Of a stretch of 16,010 bases of DNA, positions 6,898-14,034 are shown piece after piece. Within the stretch, counting starts at the first letter, position 1. Each line of letters starts with the position of its first letter. The stretch lies in assembly GCA_052143655.1 (NCBI GenBank), contig JBKQSL010000441.1, positions 1-16,010 on the forward strand, given 5' to 3'. A program made the position numbers and the translations under genes. The notes beneath the pieces were generated by a model. That model did no database searches and was not told the DNA's origin. It saw only the letters and a program-made list of their open reading frames with translations. The DNA comes from CAVSUR01 sp052143655. GTDB taxonomy: Bacteria > Actinomycetota > Actinomycetes > Streptosporangiales > Streptosporangiaceae.

Positions 6898-7824
6898 ATG
6901 TCAGAACGCTCTGCGGGGTTTCGATTTGCAGCAGGTGCTGTCATGCGTTCTTGCCTGTTCCTTCTCGGCCTTGCCGCCTTCCTGTGCACAACGAGCCCTG
7001 TCATGGCGAGCCAGGCGTTACCGGCGACGGTTTCGTCTTTCAGCAACGTCTTCGTCATTGTCGGCGAGAACACGTCTCTCTCACAGATCAACTCGGCCAA
7101 CGCCCCCTACATCATCGATACCCTGAAGCCAGGGAGCGCCTGGATGACCGGCTACCACGACGTGGCCAGCGGCTCGCTGGCCGACTATGTGGCGCTCACC
7201 TCGGGGCAATACGCCTCCTGCCAGACCCACGGTCCCTGCGGCGTGTTCGGCGTCCCGAGTATTTTCTCCCAGCTCGGCAACGGGGCCTGGCGGGACTGGA
7301 ACGAGTCGATGCCGTCCAGCTGTTACCCGAACCAGGCTGGCTCTGACTCGGCGCTCAACGCCTACAAGCCGGGGCACAATCCGGCCCTCTTCTACGCCGG
7401 CCTGGCCTGCTCGACTTATGACGTGCCAGCCGGAACAACCGGGCCGGACGACATGAGCTCGTTCAACAAGGCCCTCGCCGCCGGGACGGTACCGAAGTAC
7501 AACTTCATTAGCCCCAACTTGTGCGAAGACGGGCACGACTCATGTAACGGCGCGAACACGGTCACCGAATATGACAATTTCCTGGCAAAGGAAGTCCCCC
7601 TTATCAAAGCGTCACCGGGGTTCGGGTCGCACGGGGTGATCTTCGCGACCTATGACGAGGGCTCCAGCAACATCATGATGGCGGTGACAGGACGCCAGGT
7701 GAAAGCGGGGACCTACTCGGGCTACTACGACCACTACTCGACATTGCGGACGATAGAGCAGGGATTCGGGCTCCCCTACCTGGCGAACGCCTCCAAGGCG
7801 AGCAGTCTTCCGGTCTTCGGTTAG
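6898..7824 (+). CDS. Secreted phosphoesterase (phospholipase C/acid phosphatase type)
   Basis: A 308-residue protein of the alkaline-phosphatase-like phosphoesterase family (the Phosphoesterase Pfam group that includes phospholipase C and bacterial acid phosphatases). A signal peptide covers about residues 16-38 (MRSCLFLLGLAAFLCTTSPV, then ASQALPA). The mature protein opens with the metal-site strand VFVIVGENTS (51-60, E57-N58), APYIIDTL, and GSLADYVALTSGQ, matching the family's N-terminal layout. Near the C-terminus, VIFATYDEGSS and DHYSTLRTIEQGFGLPYL carry the second set of metal ligands (D-E and the His of DHYS). Six or more Cys in the mature part suggest disulfides and an extracellular site. 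GGAGG at 6 nt before the ATG at 6898 supports this start; an internal ATG at 6943 would give a shorter signal peptide. It appears intact and is probably transcribed alone. Confidence 0.85.
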   Translation: MSERSAGFRFAAGAVMRSCLFLLGLAAFLCTTSPVMASQALPATVSSFSNVFVIVGENTSLSQINSANAPYIIDTLKPGSAWMTGYHDVASGSLADYVALTSGQYASCQTHGPCGVFGVPSIFSQLGNGAWRDWNESMPSSCYPNQAGSDSALNAYKPGHNPALFYAGLACSTYDVPAGTTGPDDMSSFNKALAAGTVPKYNFISPNLCEDGHDSCNGANTVTEYDNFLAKEVPLIKASPGFGSHGVIFATYDEGSSNIMMAVTGRQVKAGTYSGYYDHYSTLRTIEQGFGLPYLANASKASSLPVFG

Positions 7825-8226
7825 CCACCCGACCTGAAAAGCTGCGGACTGAGGTCAGATCCCTTATGCGGCAGCGGTCAGCGGAGGACCCCGGATTCGA
7901 AACTCGCAGAGGGTTGCCGCCAGCGCGCTTTCCAAGTCTGCGCGCCTGAATCCGGCTCATACCAGGGAGATCCGTGACCTCGGCTGCCTATCGTGCGTGG
8001 CATGCGCCGAGCGTCTCTGAACGTAGCTGATGAGACTAGCCATCAGATCCGCCGGGATGGTCCCGCCGGATGGCGAGCTAGAGGCGGCCAACGGTTGCCA
8101 GCAACCTGCGCTAGCGGCATAGTTGACGCTCCGGGTTCTGCCAATGCTCTGCGCTTGCTTCGTATCGTGGTACGACCCTCTGATCCAAACGGCATTTGAC
8201 GAGCCGCCGCCCTTGGGAGGCTGGTC
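7825..8226. other. Intergenic stretch, no gene seen
   Basis: About 400 bases between two secreted-protein genes on the same strand. Short frames occur on both strands without family similarity or ribosome binding sites. The right end supplies a purine-rich ribosome binding site (GGGAGG, about 8212-8220) for the gene at 8227. No hairpin with a T-run is evident. Confidence 0.4.
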
Positions 8227-8812
8227 ATGGATGCATCCGTCTTCCACCACGGCCCGGCACGGCTCTTCGCGGGGCTGGCCTGCGGCTTAAGTCTGGTTCT
8301 CGCGCTCGGCGCTGCCGCAGAGCCGGCCTCGGCACAAGCCCTGGTCACGAGCTACCCGGGCGTGCTGAACAGTGTCAGCGCTGCCTCCCCCACCGACGCG
8401 TGGGCGGTCGGCGGCAACCTGATACTGCACTGGACTGGCACCGCTGCGCTGGGACGGCACCACTTGGACGCAGGTTGCCAGTCCCAGTCCCGGACCCGAC
8501 TCCGGGACCATCTTCACTCCCCTCAACGGCCTCAGCGCCTTGTCCTCTTCGAACGCATGGGCCGTCGGCAGTCGTTACGTAAGCACCGGTAACGGGACGG
8601 CGAATTACGGCACCCTGGTGCTGCACTGGAACGGCACCAGCTGGACGGTGGTGCCCAGCCCAAATCCCGGTCTTAGGGACGGTGGCACCTTCCTCAACGC
8701 GGTGAGCGCGCTGTCGCCCTCCAACGCTTGTGCCGTCGGATACTACAACACCGGCACCACGAACAAGACCGTGATACTACACTGGAACGGCAACCGCTGG
8801 ACACAATCCTGA
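8227..8812 (+). pseudogene. Secreted 'AWAVG...HWNG' repeat protein, frameshifted
   Basis: The gene begins with GGGAGG and an ATG at 8227. A signal peptide follows (residues 10-36, RLFAGLACGLSLVLALGAAA then ASAQA), then the first repeat (VSAASPTDAWAVGGNLILHW). Near 8440-8455 the frame is lost. In the next frame the text resumes with WDGTTWTQVASPSPG, LSALSSSNAWAVGSRYVST and LVLHWNGTSWTVVPSPNPG. A third repeat (VSALSPSNACAVGYYNTGT, ILHWNGNRWTQS) ends at a TGA at 8810-8812. Each unit pairs an AWAVG strand with an HWnGtsW strand, a beta-propeller-like repeat common in secreted actinomycete proteins of unknown role. In the third unit the W of AWAVG is C. With only about three units it is short for the family, so the 3' end may also be lost. 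Confidence 0.7.
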
Positions 8813-9108
8813 CTCAATGCACTTTGCAATAAACCAAGAGACGCTGATAGTAGGTCCAGACCGCGGCGCAGCCAACCAGCAGTAAAGCACCGCCTTGTTC
8901 CTGCGCCGAACTGGTTTATATAAGCGAGCCTGTATCGGCGACCTGCGTAGATATCGGCCGCGCCCAATTCGGCGATATGCGCGCCGTGAACTTAGGGAGC
9001 GTCACGAGGAATCTTACCTTGGGTGACGGAAATAGCTTGCCATTCGCTGACCCCTCTGCCTGAGCGGCAGGAGCGGCCTTGAAAGGGCAGATCCAGCACA
9101 CTGCCCGC
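8813..9108. other. Flank left of the insertion sequence, no gene seen
   Basis: About 300 bases, moderately AT-richer in places (TTTATATAAG near 8915). No coding frame with family similarity was seen. It ends with the TA dinucleotide (9109-9110) that borders the IS630 element. Confidence 0.4.
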
Positions 9109-9110
9109 TA

Positions 9111-9139
9111 CAGGGATTGAATTGTCAGGGTCTGTGTCT
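9111..9139 (+). repeat. IS630 left terminal inverted repeat
   Basis: 29 nt beginning CAGGGATTGAATTG and containing GGGTCTG. It pairs with 13796-13824 (22/29 identical) and is bordered on the left by TA. Confidence 0.8.
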
Positions 9140-9199
9140 GCCTGATCACAGTCGGCGCGCCTGCGTGATCCCACATCGCGGTCGGTCTACGCCGGGCGT

Positions 9200-9998
9200 A
9201 TGAGGTATCCCGATGGTGGTGGCCTGACCGCTGCGGGGAGGGCGCGGCGGGAACGGGTGCGGCTGGCGGCCGCAGCGATGTACGAGCAGGACATGAAGCC
9301 GGTGCAGGTGGCCCATGAACTGCGGGTGAGCACGAAATCGGCGCATCAGTGGCGGCGGCGGTGGCGGGCCGGGGGCACCGCGGCGCTGGCCTCCAGGGGA
9401 GCAGGCGGGGCGGTCTGCCGGCTGGGCTCCCCCCAGTTGTCCCGGCTGCGCGCGGCGCTGGACCAGGGCCCGGCCGCCTGGGGCTGGGCTGAGGACCAGC
9501 GGTGGACACTGGAGCGGGTGACCACCTTGATCGGGCGGCTGTTCCACGTGCGCTGCACGCTGCGGGGCACCTCCTATCTGCTGCACCGGACCGGGTACCC
9601 CCCGCAGGTCCCGGTGCACCGCGCTGCCGAGCGCAACGAGGCTGCCATCGCCGCCTGGCGGGACGTGACCTGGGTGAAGCTTCGAGGCTAGCGGCGGCGA
9701 CCGGGGCGTATTTGTGCTTCGAGGATGAGGCCGGGCAGTCCCTGCGCCCGCCGAAGGCCCGCACCTGGGCCCGCCGCGGCCAGACGCCGGTGGCCGTGGT
9801 GTCCGGGAAAGGCTCCGGGCGGGTGTCCGCAGCAGGCATGACCTGCTACCGGCCCGGTGCCCGCAGCCGGTTCTCCTGCCGGATCCGCATCCGCACCGGC
9901 CGCAAGGGCGAACGCCGGTCCATGTCCGAAGCCGATTACGCCGAACTGGTCACCGCCGCGCACCAGCAGCTTCATGCCCCGGTCATCCTGTGCTGGGA
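9200..9998 (+). pseudogene. IS630 transposase, 5' part
   Basis: The first frame (9200-9691) starts MRYPDGGGLTAAGRARRERV and contains the N-terminal helix-turn-helix that binds the IS ends (VAHELRVSTKSAHQWRRRWR, then GGTAAL). A second winged part with WTLERVTTLIGRLF follows. The frame hits TAG at 9689-9691. A shift of -1 (or equivalent indel) near 9678-9685 rejoins it to RLAAATGAYLCFEDEAGQSL in the next frame, which carries the first catalytic Asp (CFEDE). That frame runs to VILCWD at 9982-9999, where the second catalytic Asp stands exactly at the insertion point. IS630 elements sometimes use programmed frameshifting, but I see no A-rich slippery run here, so a plain indel is more likely. Confidence 0.85.
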
Positions 9999-10024
9999 TT
10001 ATGTGGCGCGGAACATAATCCCAG
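9993..10024. promoter_or_regulatory. 12-8-12 perfect inverted site at left end of recombinase element
   Basis: CTGGGATTATGT (9993-10004) is followed by the 8-nt spacer GGCGCGGA (10005-10012) and the exact reverse complement of the arm (10013-10024). Two ~11-13 bp arms around a 6-8 bp centre is the form of core crossover sites of tyrosine recombinases. The outer CTGGGA belongs to the transposase gene (codons of C-W-D) and is repeated at the right end (13509-13514). Confidence 0.65.
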
Positions 10025-10131
10025 TTGTGTGCCCGGCGGTGTTATGTGGCCAGCGGCGGCTGGTGGCTCGGCTGGTGGCTGGTGTCGCTGGTGGTGATCG
10101 GCTGGGCGCTGCCGCGGCCGGCCACATAATG
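10019..10131 (+). repeat. Left long inverted repeat of RIT element
   Basis: 113 nt from TCCCAGTTGTGTGCCCGG to GGCCGGCCACATAATG. The reverse complement of 13414-13514 is identical except for two base changes and a 12-nt insertion here, made by tandem duplication of CGGCTGGTGGCT (10057-10068 and 10069-10080). Within the arm, TTATGTGGCCAGC near the outer side and GCCGGCCACATAA at the inner end are themselves inverted copies (one mismatch), so each arm holds two potential recombinase-binding half-sites. Confidence 0.93.
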
Positions 10132-10150
10132 CTTGGCCTGAGCGAGGCTG

Positions 10151-10181
10151 CTTCCTCTACCCCCTGGGAACAGAGAGGAAG
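10151..10181 (+). promoter_or_regulatory. Hairpin covering the ribosome binding site of the first recombinase
   Basis: CTTCCTCT (10151-10158) is exactly complementary to AGAGGAAG (10174-10181), with a 15-nt loop. The right strand is the ribosome binding site of the gene starting at 10190 (8 nt spacing). Formed in RNA, the stem would hide it and lower translation of the whole coupled operon. The pairing is directly visible; the regulatory role is inference. Confidence 0.5.
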
Positions 10182-10189
10182 TTGTCCCG

Positions 10190-11440
10190 ATGCTGGAGTC
10201 CTACTTCGTCAAGCCTCAGACGGTCGGCCGGATCCGGGCGTGCTGGATCGGTGCGGAGATCGAGCGCTATGTCGGCTGGCTATCTGAGCAGGGCTATAGC
10301 ACCCGGACGGTGCTGCGCCGGGTCCCGGTGCTGGTGGCGTTCGGGGAGTTCGCCCGGATGCGCGGCGCCTCGGCGCCGGCGGACATGCCCGCTTATGTCG
10401 ATGGGTTCGTCGCGATGCGGGTGGCCTCGTTCCGCCGTGGCCAGGAGGCGGCTGGGGAGATCCGGGGCACGGTCGAGCAGATGCTGGCGGTCGTGCTGCC
10501 TGGTTTCGAGCGTACTGGCCGGCCGCACCGTGGCCTGCCCTTCGCCCGGGCGGTGCCGGGGTTCTTTGAGTACCTGGCCGCCGAGCGTGGCCTGCGCCCG
10601 GAGTCGATTGTGGGCTACCGGCATCACCTGGCCTGTTTCGAGGCCTACCTGGGCCGGATTGGCGTTACCGGGCTGGCGGAGCTGTCGCCGCCGGTTTTGA
10701 GCGCGTTCGTCGCCGAGCGCGCCGGCGCAGGGCTGGCCAAGACGACGGTGCGGAGCGGCTGCGGGGTGCTGCGCGTGTTCTTGCGGTATGCGCACCGCCA
10801 GGGGCTGGTGGCCGGCGATCTGAGCAAGGCGGTGGAGTGGCCACCGGCCTGCCGGCTGGCGGACGTCCCGCGGTCCATCTCCTGGGCGGAGGTGGGACTG
10901 GTGCTGGGCGCCGTCGACCGCCGCACCCCGTGCGGCAAGCGCGATTACGCGATCTTGCTGCTGCTGGTGACCTATGGGCTGCGGGCCCGTGAGGTGGCGG
11001 CCCTGACCCTGGATGACATCGGCTGGAGACGCGACCGGCTGGCCGTGCCCGGGCGCAAGGCCGGGCACTCGACCGCCTTCCCGCTGTCGGCCGTGGTTGG
11101 CGAGGCCCTGGTGGATTACCTGCGGCACGGCCGGCCACCCAGCACAGACCGGCATGTGTTCTTCCGGGCGGTGGCCCCGGTGCGGCCGGTCAGCCGGGTC
11201 GCGGTCTCCGCCTGCGCCAAGCACTACCTGGTCAAGGCCGGGATCGAGGTGCCCCGCCCGGGGTCGCACACGCTGCGGCATACCTGCGTCCAGCGGCTGG
11301 TGGACGACGGGTTCGGGTTCAAGGCGATCGGGGACTTTGCTGGGCACCGCTCGCCGGCCTCCACAGAGATCTACGCCAAGGTGGCCATTGAGCCGCTGCG
11401 GCAGGTCGCGCTCGGTGACGGGGAGCAGGTGCTGGCATGA
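10190..11440 (+). CDS. ritA: Tyrosine recombinase, first of the trio (RitA-like)
   Basis: A 416-residue site-specific recombinase that would cut and rejoin DNA at the element ends through a 3'-phosphotyrosine link. The N-terminal ~100 residues are specific to this first gene. A core-binding helical domain (about 110-210, FEYLAAERGLRPESIVGYRH) follows, then the catalytic domain. Visible catalytic residues are R265 (TYGLRAREVAAL), H360 and R363 (SHTLRHT), H386 (FAGHRS) and Y395 (STEIYAKV). Length and layout fit RitA proteins of RIT elements. The ATG at 10190 has AGAGGAAG 8 nt upstream, within a hairpin. The stop overlaps the next start (ATGA at 11437-11440), so the second gene is translationally coupled. 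GC-rich codon use equals the surroundings. The symbol rests on gene order and not on a homology search. Confidence 0.9.
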   Translation: MLESYFVKPQTVGRIRACWIGAEIERYVGWLSEQGYSTRTVLRRVPVLVAFGEFARMRGASAPADMPAYVDGFVAMRVASFRRGQEAAGEIRGTVEQMLAVVLPGFERTGRPHRGLPFARAVPGFFEYLAAERGLRPESIVGYRHHLACFEAYLGRIGVTGLAELSPPVLSAFVAERAGAGLAKTTVRSGCGVLRVFLRYAHRQGLVAGDLSKAVEWPPACRLADVPRSISWAEVGLVLGAVDRRTPCGKRDYAILLLLVTYGLRAREVAALTLDDIGWRRDRLAVPGRKAGHSTAFPLSAVVGEALVDYLRHGRPPSTDRHVFFRAVAPVRPVSRVAVSACAKHYLVKAGIEVPRPGSHTLRHTCVQRLVDDGFGFKAIGDFAGHRSPASTEIYAKVAIEPLRQVALGDGEQVLA

Positions 11441-12402
11441 CCGACACCATCGCCTCCGCGGTCGACCGGTTCATCGCGCACAAGCGGGCGCACGGCCGCA
11501 GGTACCACAGCGAGGCCCGCGAGCTGGCGCTGCTGGTGCGCTTCGCCGCCCAGCACGACGTCAGTCGCCTCAGCGGGCTCACCCCCGCCCTGCTGGAGGA
11601 CTTCCTGGCCTCCCGGCCCAGGCCACATCCGCGCAGCTTCAATCATCTGCTCGGCGTCGTGCGGTGCCTGCTGGACTGGGCGGTCACCTGGCAGCTGCTG
11701 GAGGCCTCCCCGCTGCAGGCCCGCCGCCGCCGGGTCACCGAACGGCGCATCCCGTTCTTGTTCGACCCCGCCCAGGCCCGACGCCTGCTGGATGCCGCGG
11801 CCGCACTGCCGGACAACCCGCGGGCCCCCGCGCGAGGCCTCACCTACCGGGCCATCTTCGCCTTGTGCTACGGGCTCGGGCTGCGCGCCGGCGAGGCATG
11901 CGGCCTGACTTTGGGTGACATCGACGCCGACCGCTCGCTGCTGACCGTGCGCGGCGGCAAATTCGGCAAGACCCGATTGGTCCCGCACGGGCCGCGGATC
12001 GCCGAGCTAGTCGACGAGCAAGCCGCCCGCCGTGCCCGCACCGGGGCGGCCGATGCCCAGGCGCCGCTGTTCACTTTCGACGGGCAAAGGCCCGTCCATC
12101 CCGGCACCGCCAGCCAGACCTTCCATCGCCTGGTCACCGGGCTTGGCCTCACCGCCCCCGCGGGAATCTCGCCGCCGACCCTGCACAGCCTCCGCCACTC
12201 GTCTGCGGTCGGCTGCCTGCTCCGCTGGTATCGGCAGGGCCTGGACCCCTCGGCCCGGCTCCACCATCTGTCCACGTTCATGGGCCACGTCGATCCTGAT
12301 TCCACTGCGGTCTACCTGACGATCACCGATGAGCTGCTGGACGAGGCGAGCCGGCGGTTCGAGGCCTTCGCGGCGCCCGCATGGACCGAGGCGGCACAAT
12401 GA
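11437..12402 (+). CDS. ritB: Tyrosine recombinase, second of the trio (RitB-like)
   Basis: A 321-residue tyrosine recombinase, the usual size of the middle RIT enzyme. The N-terminal core-binding domain (residues about 1-90, VDRFIAHKRAHGRRYHSEAR and LTPALLEDFLAS) is followed by the catalytic domain. Catalytic residues are R150 (GLGLRAGEACGL), H250 and R253 (LHSLRHSS), H284 (FMGHVD) and Y293 (STAVYLTI). Between the second Arg and H284 there is an insert (LLRWYRQGLDPSARLHHLS), also seen in integrases that carry the longer WYR...LPxLS-type segment. Its start codon lies inside the stop of the first gene, and its own stop overlaps the third gene's start (ATGA at 12399-12402). Presumably the three enzymes act together on the two element ends, but their division of labour is not known from sequence. 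Confidence 0.9.
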   Translation: MTDTIASAVDRFIAHKRAHGRRYHSEARELALLVRFAAQHDVSRLSGLTPALLEDFLASRPRPHPRSFNHLLGVVRCLLDWAVTWQLLEASPLQARRRRVTERRIPFLFDPAQARRLLDAAAALPDNPRAPARGLTYRAIFALCYGLGLRAGEACGLTLGDIDADRSLLTVRGGKFGKTRLVPHGPRIAELVDEQAARRARTGAADAQAPLFTFDGQRPVHPGTASQTFHRLVTGLGLTAPAGISPPTLHSLRHSSAVGCLLRWYRQGLDPSARLHHLSTFMGHVDPDSTAVYLTITDELLDEASRRFEAFAAPAWTEAAQ

Positions 12403-13412
12403 CCCAGGGACAAACCCAGACCCTCGGCCCGGTCCTGCACTCCTTCTTCGCCAGCCACCTGATCACCGTCAAAGGCCTCCGCCCGGCCTCGGTCCGCAGC
12501 TACCGCGATACTGTGCGGCTGTTCCTGGTGTTCACCGCGGCCGATAAGGGCTGCAAGATCACCCGGCTGACCCTCGCTGACCTCACCTCCGACCGGGTCG
12601 TGGCATTCCTCCGTCACCTTGAGCAAGACCGGGGCAACCACGCCGCCACCCGCAACCAGCGGCTGGCTGCCCTGCACTGCCTGTTCGACTACATAGCCGG
12701 GCGGGAACCAGGCATGCTCGCCACCTGCCAGCAGGTGGCCGCCATCCCGGTCAAGCGCACCGCCCCGCCGGAAACCCGGTTCCTGGAACGCGACGAGATC
12801 GAAGACCTCCTGCGCCGGCTGCCCCGCGACGGCCCGCTCGCGCTGCGGGACCGCACCCTGATCCTGTTCCTCTACAACACCGGCGCCCGCGCCCAAGAGG
12901 TCGCCGACCTGCGCACAGAGCACCTCGACCTCGGCGAGCACCCGCTGGCGCGCCTGCACGGCAAGGGCGGCAAATGGCGGACCTGCCCGCTGTGGCAGCA
13001 GACAGCACGGCTGCTCGCCGCTCTGCTCGACCTGGCAGGCCCGCCGCCCGCGCCCGGTGCACCGGTGTTCGCCGCCCACGGGCAGCCCCTCACCCGCTAC
13101 GGCATCTACAAGATCATCCGCCGGCACGCATCCCGCTTCGACGACCCGCACACCGGACGCCGCGTCAGCCCGCACACCTTCCGGCACACCGCCGCCGTCC
13201 ACCTGCTCGAAGCCGGCGCCGAAGTCAACGTGACCCGGAGCTGGCTCGGACATGCCGATCTGGGCACGACCAACCGCTACGCCGAGATCAACACCAAGAC
13301 CAAGCTGGCAGCCCTCCAAGCCGCCGAGCCGCACGATGTTATGGCGGGATCCCGGACTAACCCAATCTGGCGATCAGACCAATCCCTGCTCAACTGGCTC
13401 GCCTCGCTGTGA
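12399..13412 (+). CDS. ritC: Tyrosine recombinase, third of the trio (RitC-like)
   Basis: A 337-residue tyrosine recombinase starting MTQGQTQTLGPVLHSFFASH at the ATGA overlap. An in-frame ATG at 12381 would add six residues but has no better ribosome binding site and overlaps the upstream gene further. An N-terminal SAM-like core-binding domain (about 8-110, LRPASVRSYRDTVRLFLVFT) precedes the catalytic domain. Catalytic residues are R164 (NTGARAQEVADL), H259 and R262 (PHTFRHT), H285 (WLGHAD) and Y294 (TTNRYAEI). It resembles XerC/XerD-type enzymes most among the three. The gene ends 2 bp before the right inverted repeat (13414), so the operon fills the element almost completely. Confidence 0.9.
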   Translation: MTQGQTQTLGPVLHSFFASHLITVKGLRPASVRSYRDTVRLFLVFTAADKGCKITRLTLADLTSDRVVAFLRHLEQDRGNHAATRNQRLAALHCLFDYIAGREPGMLATCQQVAAIPVKRTAPPETRFLERDEIEDLLRRLPRDGPLALRDRTLILFLYNTGARAQEVADLRTEHLDLGEHPLARLHGKGGKWRTCPLWQQTARLLAALLDLAGPPPAPGAPVFAAHGQPLTRYGIYKIIRRHASRFDDPHTGRRVSPHTFRHTAAVHLLEAGAEVNVTRSWLGHADLGTTNRYAEINTKTKLAALQAAEPHDVMAGSRTNPIWRSDQSLLNWLASL

Positions 13413-13413
13413 T

Positions 13414-13514
13414 CATTATGTGGCCAGCCGCGGCAGCGCCCGGCCGATCACCACCAGCGACACCAGCCACCAGCCGCCGCTGGCCACATAACACCGCCGG
13501 GCACACAACTGGGA
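13414..13514 (-). repeat. Right long inverted repeat of RIT element
   Basis: 101 nt, from CATTATGTGGCCAGC to GCACACAACTGGGA, the inverted partner of 10019-10131. The half-site pair TTATGTGGCCAGC and its reverse complement (at the two sides of this arm) is perfect over 13 bp here. The outermost CTGGGA coincides with transposase codons and with the copy at 9993-9998. Unlike the left end, the outer partner arm and 8-bp spacer are absent. Confidence 0.93.
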
Positions 13515-13797
13515 CAACCTGAACACGCACATCAGCGGCGTGATGCGCACCTTGCTGCAGGCGCACCGGGACTGGCTGACCGTCGTCCAGATGCCGTCCT
13601 GCGCCCCGGACCTCAACCCCGTCGAGGGCGCCTGGTCAACCATGAAAAGCAGCCTGGGCAACCTGGGATCCTGCAGCACACCGCACCGGCTGGCCGCGAT
13701 CATCAAGAACCGGCTCAAGCGCATCCAGTACCGGCCCGGACTGATCGACGGATTCCTCGCGCAGGCCGGACTCAGCCTCGAACCCGAACCGCCGTAG
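13509..13797 (+). pseudogene. IS630 transposase, 3' part
   Basis: Continues the split transposase from WDNLNTHISG through MRTLLQAHRDWLTVVQMPSC and APDLNPVEGAWSTMKSSLGN to a TAG at 13795-13797. It contains the second catalytic Asp (W-D-N) and the closing Glu in DLNPVEGAW, completing the DDE triad of IS630/Tc1-mariner transposases. The last codons reach into the right terminal inverted repeat, as is common for compact IS elements. Separated from its N-terminal part by 3.5 kb, it has no start of its own. Confidence 0.9.
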
Positions 13798-13824
13798 TCC
13801 CAGACCCCGGCCTTTCAATCTCTG
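13796..13824 (-). repeat. IS630 right terminal inverted repeat
   Basis: 29 nt whose reverse complement begins CAGAGATTGAA and contains GGGTCTGG. It pairs with 9111-9139 and is bordered on the right by TA (13825-13826). Confidence 0.8.
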
Positions 13825-14034
13825 TAGCTGCCGGGCAAGCGGCACTGGGCCCTCCCCAAGGCGTTCTTCCTGCTCAGTGGTCCAGAACTCGGGCCCAAGA
13901 CCTGGGATCCGTGCGCCGTCGCCCGCGAGGGCAAGGCCCAGCTCGAACGTGTGTGCGGGATCTCACGCGGTCCCGGTTGCTGTACTTTGCTGCTATACTC
14001 TTGGTCCGGCTGTTCGAATTAGGCTTCTGACCTG

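Larger units (their letters stand above)
9999..13514. mobile_element. RIT-type (recombinase-in-trio) element
   Basis: A 3516-bp insert in the IS630 transposase, with three tyrosine recombinase genes in one direction, joined by two ATGA overlaps, and flanked by inverted repeats of 113 and 101 bp. Three tandem, translationally coupled tyrosine recombinases between inverted repeats is the definition of RIT elements. No cargo gene is present. The element is flanked by CTGGGA (9993-9998 and 13509-13514). Deleting from one copy to the other rejoins TGC TGG GAC AAC in the transposase frame. All three enzymes keep full catalytic sets, so the element looks potentially active. Confidence 0.88.
9111..13824. 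mobile_element. IS630-family insertion sequence interrupted by a recombinase-trio element
   Basis: Terminal inverted repeats at 9111-9139 and 13796-13824 match at 22 of 29 positions (CAGRGATTGAA... and GGGTCTG are shared). Both outer edges are bordered by TA (9109-9110 and 13825-13826), the target duplicated by IS630/Tc1-type elements. Without the internal insertion the element would be about 1.2 kb, the usual IS630 size. Its single transposase gene is split at 9998/13509 by the 3516-bp element at 9999-13514, and a further frameshift lies near 9680, so it is probably no longer able to move on its own. Confidence 0.85.

Noticed and set aside
6300..7346. A 348-codon plus-strand open frame overlapping the phosphoesterase start
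   Set aside because: It overlaps about 450 bases of a clearly recognisable gene in another frame, is Arg/Pro-rich in the way of shadow frames in GC-rich DNA, and matches no family.
10280..11347. A 355-codon minus-strand open frame
   Set aside because: It is the antisense shadow of the first recombinase, which has complete catalytic motifs; similar long minus-strand frames at 12312-13334 and 1787-2713 are shadows too.
9111..13824. A composite transposon with the three recombinases as cargo carried by IS630
   Set aside because: The trio has its own inverted repeats and direct repeat inside the transposase gene, so it is a separate insertion; IS630 is present only once and is broken by it.
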